Below are positions 49,398-58,114 of a DNA stretch of 64,000 bases, in pieces; position 1 is the first letter of the stretch, and each line of letters starts with the position of its first letter. The stretch is from Oceanobacter sp. (GTDB lineage: Bacteria > Pseudomonadota > Gammaproteobacteria > Pseudomonadales > Oceanobacteraceae), in contig NVWL01000011.1 of NCBI GenBank assembly GCA_002733645.1, positions 36,985 to 100,984 of the forward strand, read 5' to 3'. The translations under genes were made by a program, and so were the position numbers. A model generated the notes under the pieces. That model was not told the DNA's origin and made no database searches. It saw only the letters and a program-made list of their open reading frames with translations.

Positions 49398-50555
49398 CTA
49401 TTTAGCGGCGTTTGCAGCTTTAGCGGTTTCAATCAATTCAATGAAATGGTCGAATAATGGCGCCACGTCACGCGGACCTGGGCTTGCTTCAGGGTGCCCC
49501 TGAAAACTAAATGCCGGCGTGTCAGTGCGGGCAATGCCCTGCAAGGTGCCATCGAACAATGATTTATGCGTCGCTTTCAGCGTCGCCGGCAATGCGTCTT
49601 CGCTTACCGCAAACCCGTGGTTCTGAGCAGTAATCATCACACGGCCAGTTTCAAGATCTTGCACTGGGTGGTTGCCACCATGATGACCATGACCCATCTT
49701 CATCGTCTTAGCGCCAGAAGCCAAAGCCAATAACTGGTGACCTAAACAAATACCGAACACTGGAACGCCTGTGGTCAGGATTTCTTTGATCGCAGCGATA
49801 GCATAATCACACGGTTCCGGGTCACCTGGGCCATTAGATAAGAAAATGCCATCAGGATTCATTGCTAGCACGTCAGCTGCTGGCGTCTGCGCTGGAACAA
49901 CCGTTAGATCACAACCACGCTCAGCAAGTAAGCGTAAAATATTGCGCTTCACACCGAAGTCGTAGGCAACCACTTTATATTTAGGAGTGCTGAGTTCACC
50001 GTAGCCCTCCCCAAGTGTCCAGTCAGTTTGAGTCCATGTGTAAGACTCTTTAACCGTGACTTCCTTGGCCAAGTCCATTCCCTTCAGACCAGGGAACCCT
50101 TTAGCCGCGGCAATCGCTTCAGCAACAGAAGAATCACTGTGCGCATCGTCACGGGCTATAATGCAACCGTTCTGAGAACCTTTTTCACGCAAAATACGTG
50201 TTAAGCGACGCGTGTCGATGTCGGCGATGCCACATACGTTAGCGTCGCGAAGATACTCATCCAGTGCTTTTTGATTACGGAAACTGGACGCGATCAAGGG
50301 TAAATCACGGATAATCAACCCAGTTGCATGAATGGCATCAGACTCTTCATCTTCATCATTGGTACCGTAGTTACCGATATGAGGATAGGTCAAAGTGACC
50401 ATCTGATTGGAATAGGATGGATCGGTCAGGATTTCCTGATAACCGGTCATGGAGGTATTAAATACCACCTCACCCACCGACAAACCTTCAGCACCAATAC
50501 TGATGCCTTTAAAGATACTGCCGTCTTCAAGAGCTAGAATCGCTGGCGTAGACAA
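49398..50555 (-). CDS. carA: Carbamoyl-phosphate synthase, small subunit
   Basis: Glutamine amidotransferase subunit, 385 aa. The N-terminal domain begins [13 protein letters not shown]; the class I amidotransferase domain holds the nucleophile Cys in [14 protein letters not shown] and the His/Glu pair in [11 protein letters not shown]. Expression probably depends on the leader described at 50642-50766 (promoter, short reading frame, terminator). It is followed by carB after 22 bp. Confidence 0.97.
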   Translation of the reverse strand: MSTPAILALEDGSIFKGISIGAEGLSVGEVVFNTSMTGYQEILTDPSYSNQMVTLTYPHIGNYGTNDEDEESDAIHATGLIIRDLPLIASSFRNQKALDEYLRDANVCGIADIDTRRLTRILREKGSQNGCIIARDDAHSDSSVAEAIAAAKGFPGLKGMDLAKEVTVKESYTWTQTDWTLGEGYGELSTPKYKVVAYDFGVKRNILRLLAERGCDLTVVPAQTPAADVLAMNPDGIFLSNGPGDPEPCDYAIAAIKEILTTGVPVFGICLGHQLLALASGAKTMKMGHGHHGGNHPVQDLETGRVMITAQNHGFAVSEDALPATLKATHKSLFDGTLQGIARTDTPAFSFQGHPEASPGPRDVAPLFDHFIELIETAKAANAAK

Positions 50556-50641
50556 GACTCGTTCCCCGAAATTTAAGATAAAACTGGCGTGCGTGTGATG
50601 CGGGCCGGCTGAATATCAACCGCCCTGTAGGCTTCAGCCGT

Positions 50642-50681
50642 AAAAAAGCGGAATGGTCAAATTTGCTCCATCCCGCTTTTT
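50642..50681 (-). terminator. Terminator in the carA leader (candidate attenuator)
   Basis: On the minus strand GCGGGATGG (50668-50676) pairs with CCATTCCGC (50648-50656), one mismatch, followed by six T. It sits between the carA promoter and the carA start, about 87 bases before the ATG, so it must be read through for expression. The stem is also flanked by T on the plus strand. Confidence 0.75.
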
Positions 50682-50686
50682 CGCTG

Positions 50687-50725
50687 TTATTTGCTGAGTG
50701 TTGCTAGCGCCTGCAATACACACAT
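50687..50725 (-). CDS. Candidate carA leader peptide
   Basis: A 12-codon reading frame, MCVLQALATLSK, starts about ten bases after the predicted transcript start and ends six bases before the terminator hairpin. No ribosome site is seen upstream, though the very short leader leaves little room. Its position between promoter and terminator is what a transcription-attenuation leader requires. It has no Arg or repeated regulatory codon, so pyrimidine-sensed coupling of RNA polymerase and ribosome, as in pyrBI, would be the likelier mechanism. Confidence 0.45.
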   Translation of the reverse strand: MCVLQALATLSK

Positions 50726-50737
50726 TAATTGGCGCGA

Positions 50738-50766
50738 ACTATACAGAAATCAGGGCCTTATGTCCA
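50738..50766 (-). promoter_or_regulatory. carA promoter
   Basis: On the minus strand -35 TGGACA (50761-50766) and -10 TATAGT (50738-50743), each one base from consensus, with a 17-bp spacer. The message would start near 50731. Confidence 0.75.
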
Positions 50767-50803
50767 TTTGAATGACACCCCAGTAAAACATCCATTTGCG
50801 CCG

Positions 50804-50828
50804 CTCATTATGAGACCTATGTATAGGT
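50804..50828. promoter_or_regulatory. Adjacent palindromes in the carA-tetR gap
   Basis: Two perfect inverted repeats stand side by side: CTCATTATGAG (50804-50814) and ACCTATGTATAGGT (50815-50828). They lie upstream of the regulator gene and 38 bp behind the carA -35 element. They are candidate operators for the TetR-family protein or for carA control. Confidence 0.45.
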
Positions 50829-50950
50829 TTTGTTACAGACATATTCCCATTAGCCTGAATAAAAGGCACCATAGTGTCCCAAAAGGAAAATAGATATTTA
50901 CACCCACCCTTTATAAAAAAAGGTGGAACGCAATCAAAGGACATGGACAT

Positions 50951-51562
50951 ATGCACGGAGAAGCGGAGGCGAGACGCCGCCTAAACCCATCCCAGCGCAA
51001 ACGCTTACTCATGGAACATGCCATAAAGGTGTTTTCTAGACGCGGTATTGGCCGCGCCGGCCATACTGAGATCGCTCAAATTGCAGGCGTGTCGGTGGCA
51101 ACGGTGTTCAACTACTTCAAGACTCGAGAAGCATTGGTTGAGGAAGTACTAGAAGAAGTTGAGAGTTTTCTTATAAAGCTATCAACCCAAGCCTTGAAAA
51201 AGAGTCGAGAGCCAGAAGAAACATTAGAAGCTTGTATCTCAACATTCTTAGATGCCTGCCATCAAAATCCTGACTACATTAAAATCTGGCTAGAGTGGAG
51301 TTCATCCGTCCGAGAAGATACCTGGCCAATGTATCTGGCTTTTCAAGAACGCCTGCTGGAACTGCTGACTGTACAAATCAGTTTTGCGATCAATAATGAT
51401 GTGTTAGAGCCCGGCCTACCTGCCTCCGATAGAGCACGTTGGGCGCTAGGCAATCTTCATATGCTCGTATCTATGGTGTTTTCACCCGATGGGACAGATC
51501 AGGACGAAATACGCTCTTTGGTCAATCGTGGCTTCCGACACATACTGGGCATCAAGTCATAA
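50951..51562 (+). CDS. TetR-family regulator of the HapR/LuxR/LitR type
   Basis: DNA-binding regulator of 203 aa. The N-terminal TetR domain reads NPSQRKRLLMEHAIKVFSRR, GIGRAGHTEIAQIAGVSV and ATVFNYFKTREALVEEVLEE, which follows the Vibrio quorum-sensing master regulators (HapR, SmcR, LuxR of V. harveyi) nearly position for position. Similarity extends into the ligand domain: IKIWLEWSSSVREDTWPMY against the KVWFEWSASTRDEVWPLF of those proteins. AAAGGA lies nine bases before the ATG. No quorum-sensing synthase or Lux phosphorelay gene is in the window, so the pathway it serves is unknown. Confidence 0.85.
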   Translation: MHGEAEARRRLNPSQRKRLLMEHAIKVFSRRGIGRAGHTEIAQIAGVSVATVFNYFKTREALVEEVLEEVESFLIKLSTQALKKSREPEETLEACISTFLDACHQNPDYIKIWLEWSSSVREDTWPMYLAFQERLLELLTVQISFAINNDVLEPGLPASDRARWALGNLHMLVSMVFSPDGTDQDEIRSLVNRGFRHILGIKS

Positions 51563-51692
51563 TTCCAAATTGGTCATGAATTACTCAATTTTGGCGTCAA
51601 AGAGTCTAGACGCCAGCGCCCAGCTTGATAGCATGCAAACTTCTTAGGCAGATTTTTACTGCCCATTATAATTATTAAAAAGAGTATGCATC

Positions 51693-52463
51693 GTGTTGTT
51701 CAAACAATCAGCCCAAGTCTTAGCGGCCTTTATTATTGCCTTGAGTGTATGTACTAGCGCCCAAGCAACGCAAATTACAGAGATCGACGATTCTATCGAA
51801 TGGGAAGTGACTTCCGAACGAGACGACATCGGCGATGTGTCCACATGGCGCCGTGAAGTACCTGGTGCCGACGTGAAACAATTCCGCGGCGAAGTTATTC
51901 TTGAGCACTCTGCCCTAGAAATATTACTTACCATCGATACCCCTGACGACTTAGTTAAATGGGTTTACTTCTGCCGTGCAAGCAAGAGCGTTCCACCCAA
52001 CTACAGCTATATGGAATACAAAGGTGTGTGGCCTGTTGCCTCACGCTACGTCACCGTGAAAAGCGACTCATGGATTGAGAATGGCGTTATCTACATCAGC
52101 AGCCGAAATATTGATGATGTAGGGCCCGAACGTAAAAACATGGTTAAGCTACGTGAATTTCACAACTTGTTTGAGATCACACCGCTTGGCAAAAAGATGA
52201 CGAAGGTACGCTTCACCACCTTCGTTGATCTAGCAGGTCGCCTTCCATCTTGGTTGGCCAACGCTGTTTCCAGCCGAGCGCCACGAGTCACCCTCGCAGG
52301 GATGAGAGACATACTTGATGACGGCGAACGTGATTTTGATAACGCCACCGTTAATGACTTGTCCTCCGTTGCGTCACCCGAACACAAGTTGCAACTTGCC
52401 GCGTTACTGCAAACCATTGAAGACCTAGACGATAGTGATCCTCTTGATCCTAACGACGATTAA
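51693..52463 (+). CDS. START-domain protein with signal peptide
   Basis: Exported protein of 256 aa with a START/StAR-like lipid-binding fold. The signal peptide is MLFKQSAQVLAAFIIALSVC to about residue 25 (TSAQA), start codon GTG with AGAG upstream. The domain shows FRGEVILEHSALEILLTIDT, WVYFCRASKSV, YMEYKGVWPVASRYVTVKS, and ends near RLPSWLANAVSSRAPRVTL. Similar proteins occur in Pseudomonas and Shewanella with no assigned function. It stands alone between the regulator and a terminator shared with dapB. Confidence 0.85.
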   Translation: MLFKQSAQVLAAFIIALSVCTSAQATQITEIDDSIEWEVTSERDDIGDVSTWRREVPGADVKQFRGEVILEHSALEILLTIDTPDDLVKWVYFCRASKSVPPNYSYMEYKGVWPVASRYVTVKSDSWIENGVIYISSRNIDDVGPERKNMVKLREFHNLFEITPLGKKMTKVRFTTFVDLAGRLPSWLANAVSSRAPRVTLAGMRDILDDGERDFDNATVNDLSSVASPEHKLQLAALLQTIEDLDDSDPLDPNDD

Positions 52464-52482
52464 GTGCTTAGCGATTGGAAAT

Positions 52483-52511
52483 AAAAAAAGCCGCAATTGC
52501 GGCTTTTTTTA
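52483..52511. terminator. Bidirectional terminator between START gene and dapB
   Basis: GCCGCAA pairs with TTGCGGC without a loop base (52490-52503), flanked by seven A and eight T. It serves both genes. Confidence 0.88.
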
Positions 52512-52534
52512 TGATCAAGAGTAATGAGATTGAT

Positions 52535-53350
<816 letters not shown>

Positions 53351-53500
53351 TTATAAATGTAAGACAAGGAGATAACGCTAAGGATACCTAAGGCACAGGC
53401 AATAGGAAAATCCGATAGTTAGAATAATGGTAATAAGGCACGAATCGCGGTGATTGAAGCCGCATCGCCGATTATATACAACGCCTTTAGAAGCACCAGA

Positions 53501-53616
53501 CCGTCAGCGAAGATGCCAGTACAAGGCAAAAAAGCCCGAAAACGCGTAGTGTATAAGTCATACATGAGCATTTTCGGGCCTTTTTTAACGCCGTAATGGC
53601 GATGCAGCTAGGTCAG
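53501..53616. repeat. Structured repeat, copy 1
   Basis: One of two nearly identical units of 116-117 bp (copy 2 at 53736-53852; one insertion and one substitution apart). The centre is a long hairpin: arms 53528-53542 and 53571-53586 (GCCCGAAAA with TTTTCGGGC, flanked by A and T runs) around an apex holding TGTAT/ATACA. It lies 163 bp upstream of dapB. Conserved flanks read AGTACAAGGC on one side and AACGCCGTAATGGCGATGCA on the other. Confidence 0.8.
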
Positions 53617-53735
53617 GATGAATAGCGTTAACGAGGCCGCCGGAGCAAGGCAAATTCGATCGAGAGCGCGGAGCGTACTTCAGTACTTGAGCACTCGCAG
53701 ATCGGATTGAACACAACACCTGTCGAAGCGCCTGG
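53617..53735. repeat. Structured repeat, divergent copy between copies 1 and 2
   Basis: Shows the same plan as its neighbours: CGAGGCCGCCGGAGCAAGGC flank, an imperfect stem (AATTCGATC with GATCGGATT) and an apex GAGCGTACTTCAGTACTTGA. Its left flank matches that of the copy at 55130-55245 better than copies 1 and 2. Together with copy 2 it forms a 235-bp unit of which copy 1 is the earlier member. Confidence 0.65.
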
Positions 53736-53852
53736 CCGTCAGCGAAGATGCCAGTACAAGGCAAAAAAGGCCCGAAAACGCGCAGTGTATAAGTCATACA
53801 TGAGCATTTTCGGGCCTTTTTTAACGCCGTAATGGCGATGCAGCTAGGTCAG
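53736..53852. repeat. Structured repeat, copy 2, also the likely dnaJ terminator
   Basis: A perfect 16-bp stem (53763-53778 with 53807-53822; AAAAAAGGCCCGAAAA and its complement) carries a 28-base apex including TGTAT/ATACA. It begins two bases after the dnaJ stop codon, and on the minus strand the stem ends in six T, so it can work as the dnaKJ terminator. Confidence 0.82.
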
Positions 53853-53854
53853 CA

Positions 53855-54982
53855 TTAGATGTCTTCGAAGAAACGCTTAACACCTTCAAACCACGTCTTC
53901 TTCTGCGGCGAATGCTTCTCGCCGGTCAGAGACTCTTGGAACTTCATCAGCAGATCTTTCTGATTCGAGTTCAGGTTCACTGGCGTTTCTACTTGTACAC
54001 GGCACAGTAGATCACCGGCAGCGCCACCACGTACTGGGGTTACGCCTTTGCCACGCAAGCGGAATAGCTTACCGCTTTGGGTTTCTGCTGGAATCTTAAG
54101 TTTCACGCGACCATCTAGTGTTGGGATTTCAAGCTCACCACCGAGTGCGGCATCCACAATGCTGATTGGCACGTCGCAGTATAAGTTGCGTCCATCACGA
54201 TGGAAGAGTTCATGCTCGCGCACGCTAACTTGTACATAAAGATCGCCTGCTGGGCCACCCATTGCACCGGCTTCGCCTTCTCCTGACAAACGAATACGAT
54301 CGCCTGTATCCACACCTGGTGGAATTTTCACAGATAAGGTTTTGGTTTCTTCTTTAACACCACGGCCATGACAACTGTTACACGGATCGTCGATCATGGT
54401 GCCTTGACCACGACAGCTCGGACACGTTTGCTGTACAGAGAAGAACCCTTGCTGCATACGTACTTGGCCAGCACCACCACAGGTGCCACAGGTTTTTGGC
54501 TTGGTCCCTGGTTTAGCACCAGATCCACCACATGGATCACAACTGGTTAGCGTAGGTACGCGAATTTTCTTTTCGATACCTCGAACGGCTTCTTCGAGCG
54601 AGAGGTCCATGGTGTAGCGCAAGTCAGAACCACGCTGTGGGCCTCCACGACGACCGCCACCTCCGCCGCCGCCACCAAAGATATCGCCAAACACATCACC
54701 GAAGACATCACTAAAGTTACCGCCACCACCGCCAAACCCACCACCGGCAGCATTTGGGTCTACTCCGGCATGACCATATTGATCATAAGCCGCGCGTTTT
54801 TGTTGGTCGCCTAGAATTTCATACGCTTCGGTCGCTTCTTTAAACTTAGCGTCCGCATCTTTATCGTCCGGATTTCGGTCCGGATGATACTTCATCGCCA
54901 GCTTACGGTAGGCTTTCTTCAGCTCTTTGGCATCAATGCCTTTACTGACACCAAGAATTTCATAATAGTCCCGCTTAGCCAT
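53855..54982 (-). CDS. dnaJ: Chaperone DnaJ
   Basis: Hsp40 co-chaperone that delivers substrates to DnaK and triggers its ATPase. The 375-aa protein has a J domain with HPD at 33-35, a Gly/Phe linker (about 75-118), four zinc-binding repeats ([32 protein letters not shown], about 147-205) and two C-terminal substrate domains. It follows dnaK, but 272 bp apart with a structured repeat between them. Confidence 0.97.
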   Translation of the reverse strand: MAKRDYYEILGVSKGIDAKELKKAYRKLAMKYHPDRNPDDKDADAKFKEATEAYEILGDQQKRAAYDQYGHAGVDPNAAGGGFGGGGGNFSDVFGDVFGDIFGGGGGGGGRRGGPQRGSDLRYTMDLSLEEAVRGIEKKIRVPTLTSCDPCGGSGAKPGTKPKTCGTCGGAGQVRMQQGFFSVQQTCPSCRGQGTMIDDPCNSCHGRGVKEETKTLSVKIPPGVDTGDRIRLSGEGEAGAMGGPAGDLYVQVSVREHELFHRDGRNLYCDVPISIVDAALGGELEIPTLDGRVKLKIPAETQSGKLFRLRGKGVTPVRGGAAGDLLCRVQVETPVNLNSNQKDLLMKFQESLTGEKHSPQKKTWFEGVKRFFEDI

Positions 54983-55119
54983 GATTCACCTTGTTTGGGA
55001 GTCCTGTTACTTACAGCGTTAAAACGCGTTTTTTGCAATGTAAAACGCGGCAAACTGGTTGCCGCGTGGGATTTCTTTTCGATCTTAACTTCGTATTCAC
55101 ATGGATCGCCGAGTGACAA

Positions 55120-55245
55120 TCCAATGTCGCAGAAGCGTAATCGAGGCCGCGGCTACAAGGCAAAAATTGTTTTGGGAGCGCAGCGTACAAGTAGTACGTG
55201 AGCAACCCGAAACAATTTTTAACACCGTAGCAGCAACGCAGATAG
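55120..55245. repeat. Structured repeat, copy between dnaK and dnaJ
   Basis: Same architecture as the three elements beyond dnaJ but with different arms: AAAAATTGTTTTGGG (55162-55176) pairs fully with CCCGAAACAATTTTT (55206-55220) using one G-T pair. The apex is GCGTACAAGTAGTACGTGAG. Flanks CGAGGCCGCGGCTACAAGGC and AACACCGTAGCAGCAACGCAG match the others. Because stem sequence differs while pairing is kept, the structure itself seems to be what is conserved. Confidence 0.8.
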
Positions 55246-55254
55246 CTTCAGAAG

Positions 55255-57168
55255 TTATTTGTCTTTGACTTCTTCGAACTCCGCATCCACAACATCATCA
55301 TCTTGCGCAGATTCAGATTGCTCTGCGCCTTCGCCCGCTTCAGCTTGAGCCGCTTGCTCTGCGTATAGTTTCTGAGCCAGTGGTGCTGATGCTTCAGTCA
55401 ATGCATTAGTTTTGGCTTCGATTTCTTCTTTATCGTCGCCCTTCATTACGCCTTCAAGGTCAGTGATGGCTGCTTCGATGGTAGATTTCTCTTCATCCGT
55501 CGCTTTATCACCGGCTTCTTCTAGCGTCTTGCGAGTTGCGTGAATCAAGCCATCCGCCGTGTTACGCACTTGAACCATTTCTTCAAACTGTTTATCTGCA
55601 TCAGCATTTGCTGCGGCATCTTGTACCATTTGTTCGACTTCTTCATCGCTCAAGCCAGAAGAGGCCTTAATAACGATCGACTGTTCTTTGCCGGTCGCTT
55701 TGTCTTTCGCGCTTACGTTCAAAATACCGTTGGCATCGATGTCGAAGGTTACTTCAATTTGTGGCATGCCACGCTGTGCTGGCGGAATATCAGAGAGATC
55801 GAAACGACCCAATGATTTATTCTGTGCCGCCTGCTTACGTTCACCCTGAACAACGTGAATCGTTACTGCTGACTGATTGTCTTCTGCGGTTGAGAACGTC
55901 TGAGACTTCTTGGTTGGGATGGTGGTGTTCTTGTCGATCACCGCCGTCGCTACGCCACCCATTGTCTCAATACCTAGAGTTAATGGTGTTACGTCTAACA
56001 ATAGAACGTCTTTTACGTCACCAGACAGTACGGCACCTTGAATCGCTGCGCCTACGGCTACGGCTTCATCTGGGTTCACGTCTTTACGCGGCTCTTTACC
56101 AAAGAACTCAGCAACGGCTTTCTGAACCATTGGCATACGAGTCTGACCACCTACCAAGATAACTTCGTCAATTTCAGAAGCGCTTAGGTCAGCATCCTTC
56201 AGAGCCATACGGCAAGGATCAAGTGAACGCTTAACTAGATCTTCAACCAGTGACTCAAGCTTGGCACGAGTAATTTTTACGTTAAGGTGCTTAGGACCTG
56301 ACGCATCGGCGGTGATGTACGGCAAGTTAACGTCTGTTTGCTGGCTTGAAGACAGCTCAACTTTCGCTTTCTCTGCACCTTCTTTAAGACGCTGAAGCGC
56401 CAGAGGGTCGTTGTGTAGATCGATACCGCTGTCTTTCTTGAATTCTGCGGCGAGGTATTCAATCAAACGCATATCGAAATCTTCACCACCAAGGAATGTA
56501 TCACCATTGGTTGCGAGTACTTCAAACTGTTTTTCGCCATCGACGTCAGCGATTTCGATGATAGAGATATCGAACGTACCACCACCCAAATCGTATACAG
56601 CGATAGTGCGATCACCGCCTTCTTTGTCCATACCATAAGCCAAGGCTGCAGCGGTTGGCTCGTTGATAATACGCTTAACTTCTAGGCCTGCGATTTTACC
56701 TGCATCTTTAGTCGCCTGACGCTGAGAGTCATTGAAGTATGCTGGAACTGTAATTACCGCTTCAGTGACTGCTTCACCAAGATAGTCTTCAGCAGTTTTC
56801 TTCATTTTCTTCAGAACTTCTGCAGAGATCTGTGGTGGCGCGTACTTTTCGCCTTTTACTTCAATCCATGCGTCGCCGTTCTCAGCTTGCAGGATTTTGT
56901 ACGGTACCATTTTGATGTCTTTTTGAACGACATCATCAGTAAAACGACGACCGATCAAACGCTTAACAGCGAATAGTGTGTTCTGTGGGTTAGTCACGGC
57001 CTGACGCTTCGCAGACTGACCAACTAAAATTTCGTCATCGGTGTATGCGATGATAGAAGGGGTTGTACGATCGCCTTCTGCATTTTCGATAACTTTGGCT
57101 TTTTCGCCATCAAGAATCGCCACACAGGAGTTAGTGGTCCCAAGGTCGATACCAATAATTCTACCCAT
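55255..57168 (-). CDS. dnaK: Chaperone DnaK (Hsp70)
   Basis: ATP-dependent chaperone, 637 aa. The ATPase domain starts [15 protein letters not shown] and contains [36 protein letters not shown] and [11 protein letters not shown]; the substrate domain begins near [11 protein letters not shown], and the acidic tail ends EEVKDK. TAGGAG lies before the ATG, and a 15-bp perfect palindrome (57187-57201) stands just upstream of it. A sigma-32-type promoter lies in the grpE-dnaK gap. Confidence 0.98.
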   Translation of the reverse strand: MGRIIGIDLGTTNSCVAILDGEKAKVIENAEGDRTTPSIIAYTDDEILVGQSAKRQAVTNPQNTLFAVKRLIGRRFTDDVVQKDIKMVPYKILQAENGDAWIEVKGEKYAPPQISAEVLKKMKKTAEDYLGEAVTEAVITVPAYFNDSQRQATKDAGKIAGLEVKRIINEPTAAALAYGMDKEGGDRTIAVYDLGGGTFDISIIEIADVDGEKQFEVLATNGDTFLGGEDFDMRLIEYLAAEFKKDSGIDLHNDPLALQRLKEGAEKAKVELSSSQQTDVNLPYITADASGPKHLNVKITRAKLESLVEDLVKRSLDPCRMALKDADLSASEIDEVILVGGQTRMPMVQKAVAEFFGKEPRKDVNPDEAVAVGAAIQGAVLSGDVKDVLLLDVTPLTLGIETMGGVATAVIDKNTTIPTKKSQTFSTAEDNQSAVTIHVVQGERKQAAQNKSLGRFDLSDIPPAQRGMPQIEVTFDIDANGILNVSAKDKATGKEQSIVIKASSGLSDEEVEQMVQDAAANADADKQFEEMVQVRNTADGLIHATRKTLEEAGDKATDEEKSTIEAAITDLEGVMKGDDKEEIEAKTNALTEASAPLAQKLYAEQAAQAEAGEGAEQSESAQDDDVVDAEFEEVKDK

Positions 57169-57186
57169 TTTTAATTCTCCTAAATT

Positions 57187-57201
57187 GTCGGCCCGGCCGA
57201 C
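57187..57201. promoter_or_regulatory. Palindrome just upstream of the dnaK ribosome site
   Basis: GTCGGCC-c-GGCCGAC is a perfect 7-bp inverted repeat with one central base. On the minus strand it ends about nine bases before TAGGAG. In RNA it would be a very short, tight hairpin, if the loop can open; as DNA it could be a protein site. Confidence 0.5.
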
Positions 57202-57289
57202 GTTGTCAATATTTAAAACCCACGTATTGCTGTTAGTGCTCTTTCGCTTTTAACCAGCTTTGCTGCGAGTTTTTGTTTCGATGATTTCT

Positions 57290-57317
57290 ATATGAGGCCG
57301 CCACATTTTGTTTCAAG
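57290..57317 (-). promoter_or_regulatory. Sigma-32-type promoter of dnaK
   Basis: On the minus strand -35 CTTGAA (57312-57317) and -10 CCTCATAT (57290-57297) with a 14-bp spacer. Consensus is CTTGAA, 13-15 bp, CCCCATNT; this site misses one base. Confidence 0.85.
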
Positions 57318-57345
57318 GCCCACACACTAAAAACCTTACAAATTA

Positions 57346-57921
57346 TCAGGCGTTTTCGTCGATCTGAGCCGCGCCTTTGCTCACCATCACCATAGCTGGG
57401 CGTAACAAACGACCATTCAAGGTGTAACCTTTCTGCATCACCGCGATGACGGTGTTAGGTGCGAGATCTGGATTTTCAACCATCGACATTGCTTGGTGTA
57501 ACTCAGGGTTGAACGTCTCACCTTCTGGGTTTACTTGCTCAACTTTAAAGCGAGCCAAACCGTTGATCAGGCCATCAAGGGTCATGGCCATGCCATCACG
57601 AATCGCCTTGGTCGCTTCTTCTTCTGGAGCTGCTGCTAGGCCACGCTCTAGGTTGTCGACCACGGTCACCATTTCATTGGCGAATTTTTCAACCGCAAAC
57701 TTGTGGGCTTTTTCAACATCTAGCTCGGCACGACGACGAACATTCTGCATCTCAGCTTGAACGCGAAGCATTTGGTCTTTTACCGCCGCGACTTCTTCTT
57801 GAGCTGCTGCCAGTGCGTCATCGGCAGTCTCAGCCACATCTTCTACTGGTGCTTCTTGTTCCGCGTTTTGCTCCAGAATCTCTTCCTGGGCTTGCTCTTG
57901 TGCTTTCTGCTCTTCAGACAT
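57346..57921 (-). CDS. grpE: Nucleotide exchange factor GrpE
   Basis: Releases ADP from DnaK and may act as a thermosensor, 191 aa. The N-terminal 35 residues are acidic and disordered (Glu/Gln/Ala), followed by the long coiled helix (to about 105) containing QAEMQNVRRRAELDVEKAHKFA. The C-terminal beta domain has MSMVENPDLAPNTVIAVMQKGYTLNGRLLRPAMVMVSKG, the family signature. First gene of the grpE-dnaK-dnaJ cluster, preceded by a heat-shock promoter. Confidence 0.97.
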   Translation of the reverse strand: MSEEQKAQEQAQEEILEQNAEQEAPVEDVAETADDALAAAQEEVAAVKDQMLRVQAEMQNVRRRAELDVEKAHKFAVEKFANEMVTVVDNLERGLAAAPEEEATKAIRDGMAMTLDGLINGLARFKVEQVNPEGETFNPELHQAMSMVENPDLAPNTVIAVMQKGYTLNGRLLRPAMVMVSKGAAQIDENA

Positions 57922-57995
57922 CGTGGGCCTCTCTCAAGTGCTAATTTCAAATACTGTCTACATTGAAACGCTTAAAAATTGTTTCGCTGACGGGT

Positions 57996-58023
57996 ATATG
58001 GGGGCGTCACTAGTCAGTTCAAC
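57996..58023 (-). promoter_or_regulatory. Sigma-32-type promoter of grpE
   Basis: On the minus strand -35 GTTGAA (58018-58023) and -10 CCCCATAT (57996-58003) with a 14-bp spacer; one mismatch from the heat-shock consensus. It starts 75 bp before grpE, back to back with the recN promoter. Confidence 0.85.
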
Positions 58024-58054
58024 CCTAAAATGAACATACAAATTCGAATCCGGC

Positions 58055-58081
58055 TTGACATTTACCACTACTGTATATAAA
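58055..58081 (+). promoter_or_regulatory. recN promoter
   Basis: Perfect -35 TTGACA (58055-58060) and -10 TATAAA (58076-58081) with a 15-bp spacer. The -10 lies inside the first LexA box, so bound LexA would block polymerase. Confidence 0.65.
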
Positions 58082-58101
58082 AACACTGTATATACATTCA
58101 G
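58071..58101 (+). promoter_or_regulatory. Tandem LexA (SOS) boxes of recN
   Basis: The downstream box CTGTATATACATTCAG (58086-58101) has the full CTG-N10-CAG form. The upstream box CTGTATATAAAAACAC (58071-58086) fits CTG-N10-CAC, one base off, and shares one base with the other. E. coli recN also has more than one LexA box. Confidence 0.9.
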
Positions 58102-58114
58102 ATGGAGTGGGTCT

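Noticed and set aside
50904..50926. Hairpin CCACCCTTT/AAAGGTGG before the TetR gene
   Set aside because: One bulged base and no T run; it may be chance in an A/T-rich leader, so I did not list it as a feature.
53585..53797. 70-aa minus-strand frame across the dnaJ-dapB repeats
   Set aside because: It translates the palindromic repeat elements, which explain the sequence better than a protein would.
53479..53852. CRISPR array as explanation of the repeats near dnaJ
   Set aside because: Only two near-identical units, 116-117 bp long with 119 bp between them, no short repeats or uniform spacers and no cas genes.
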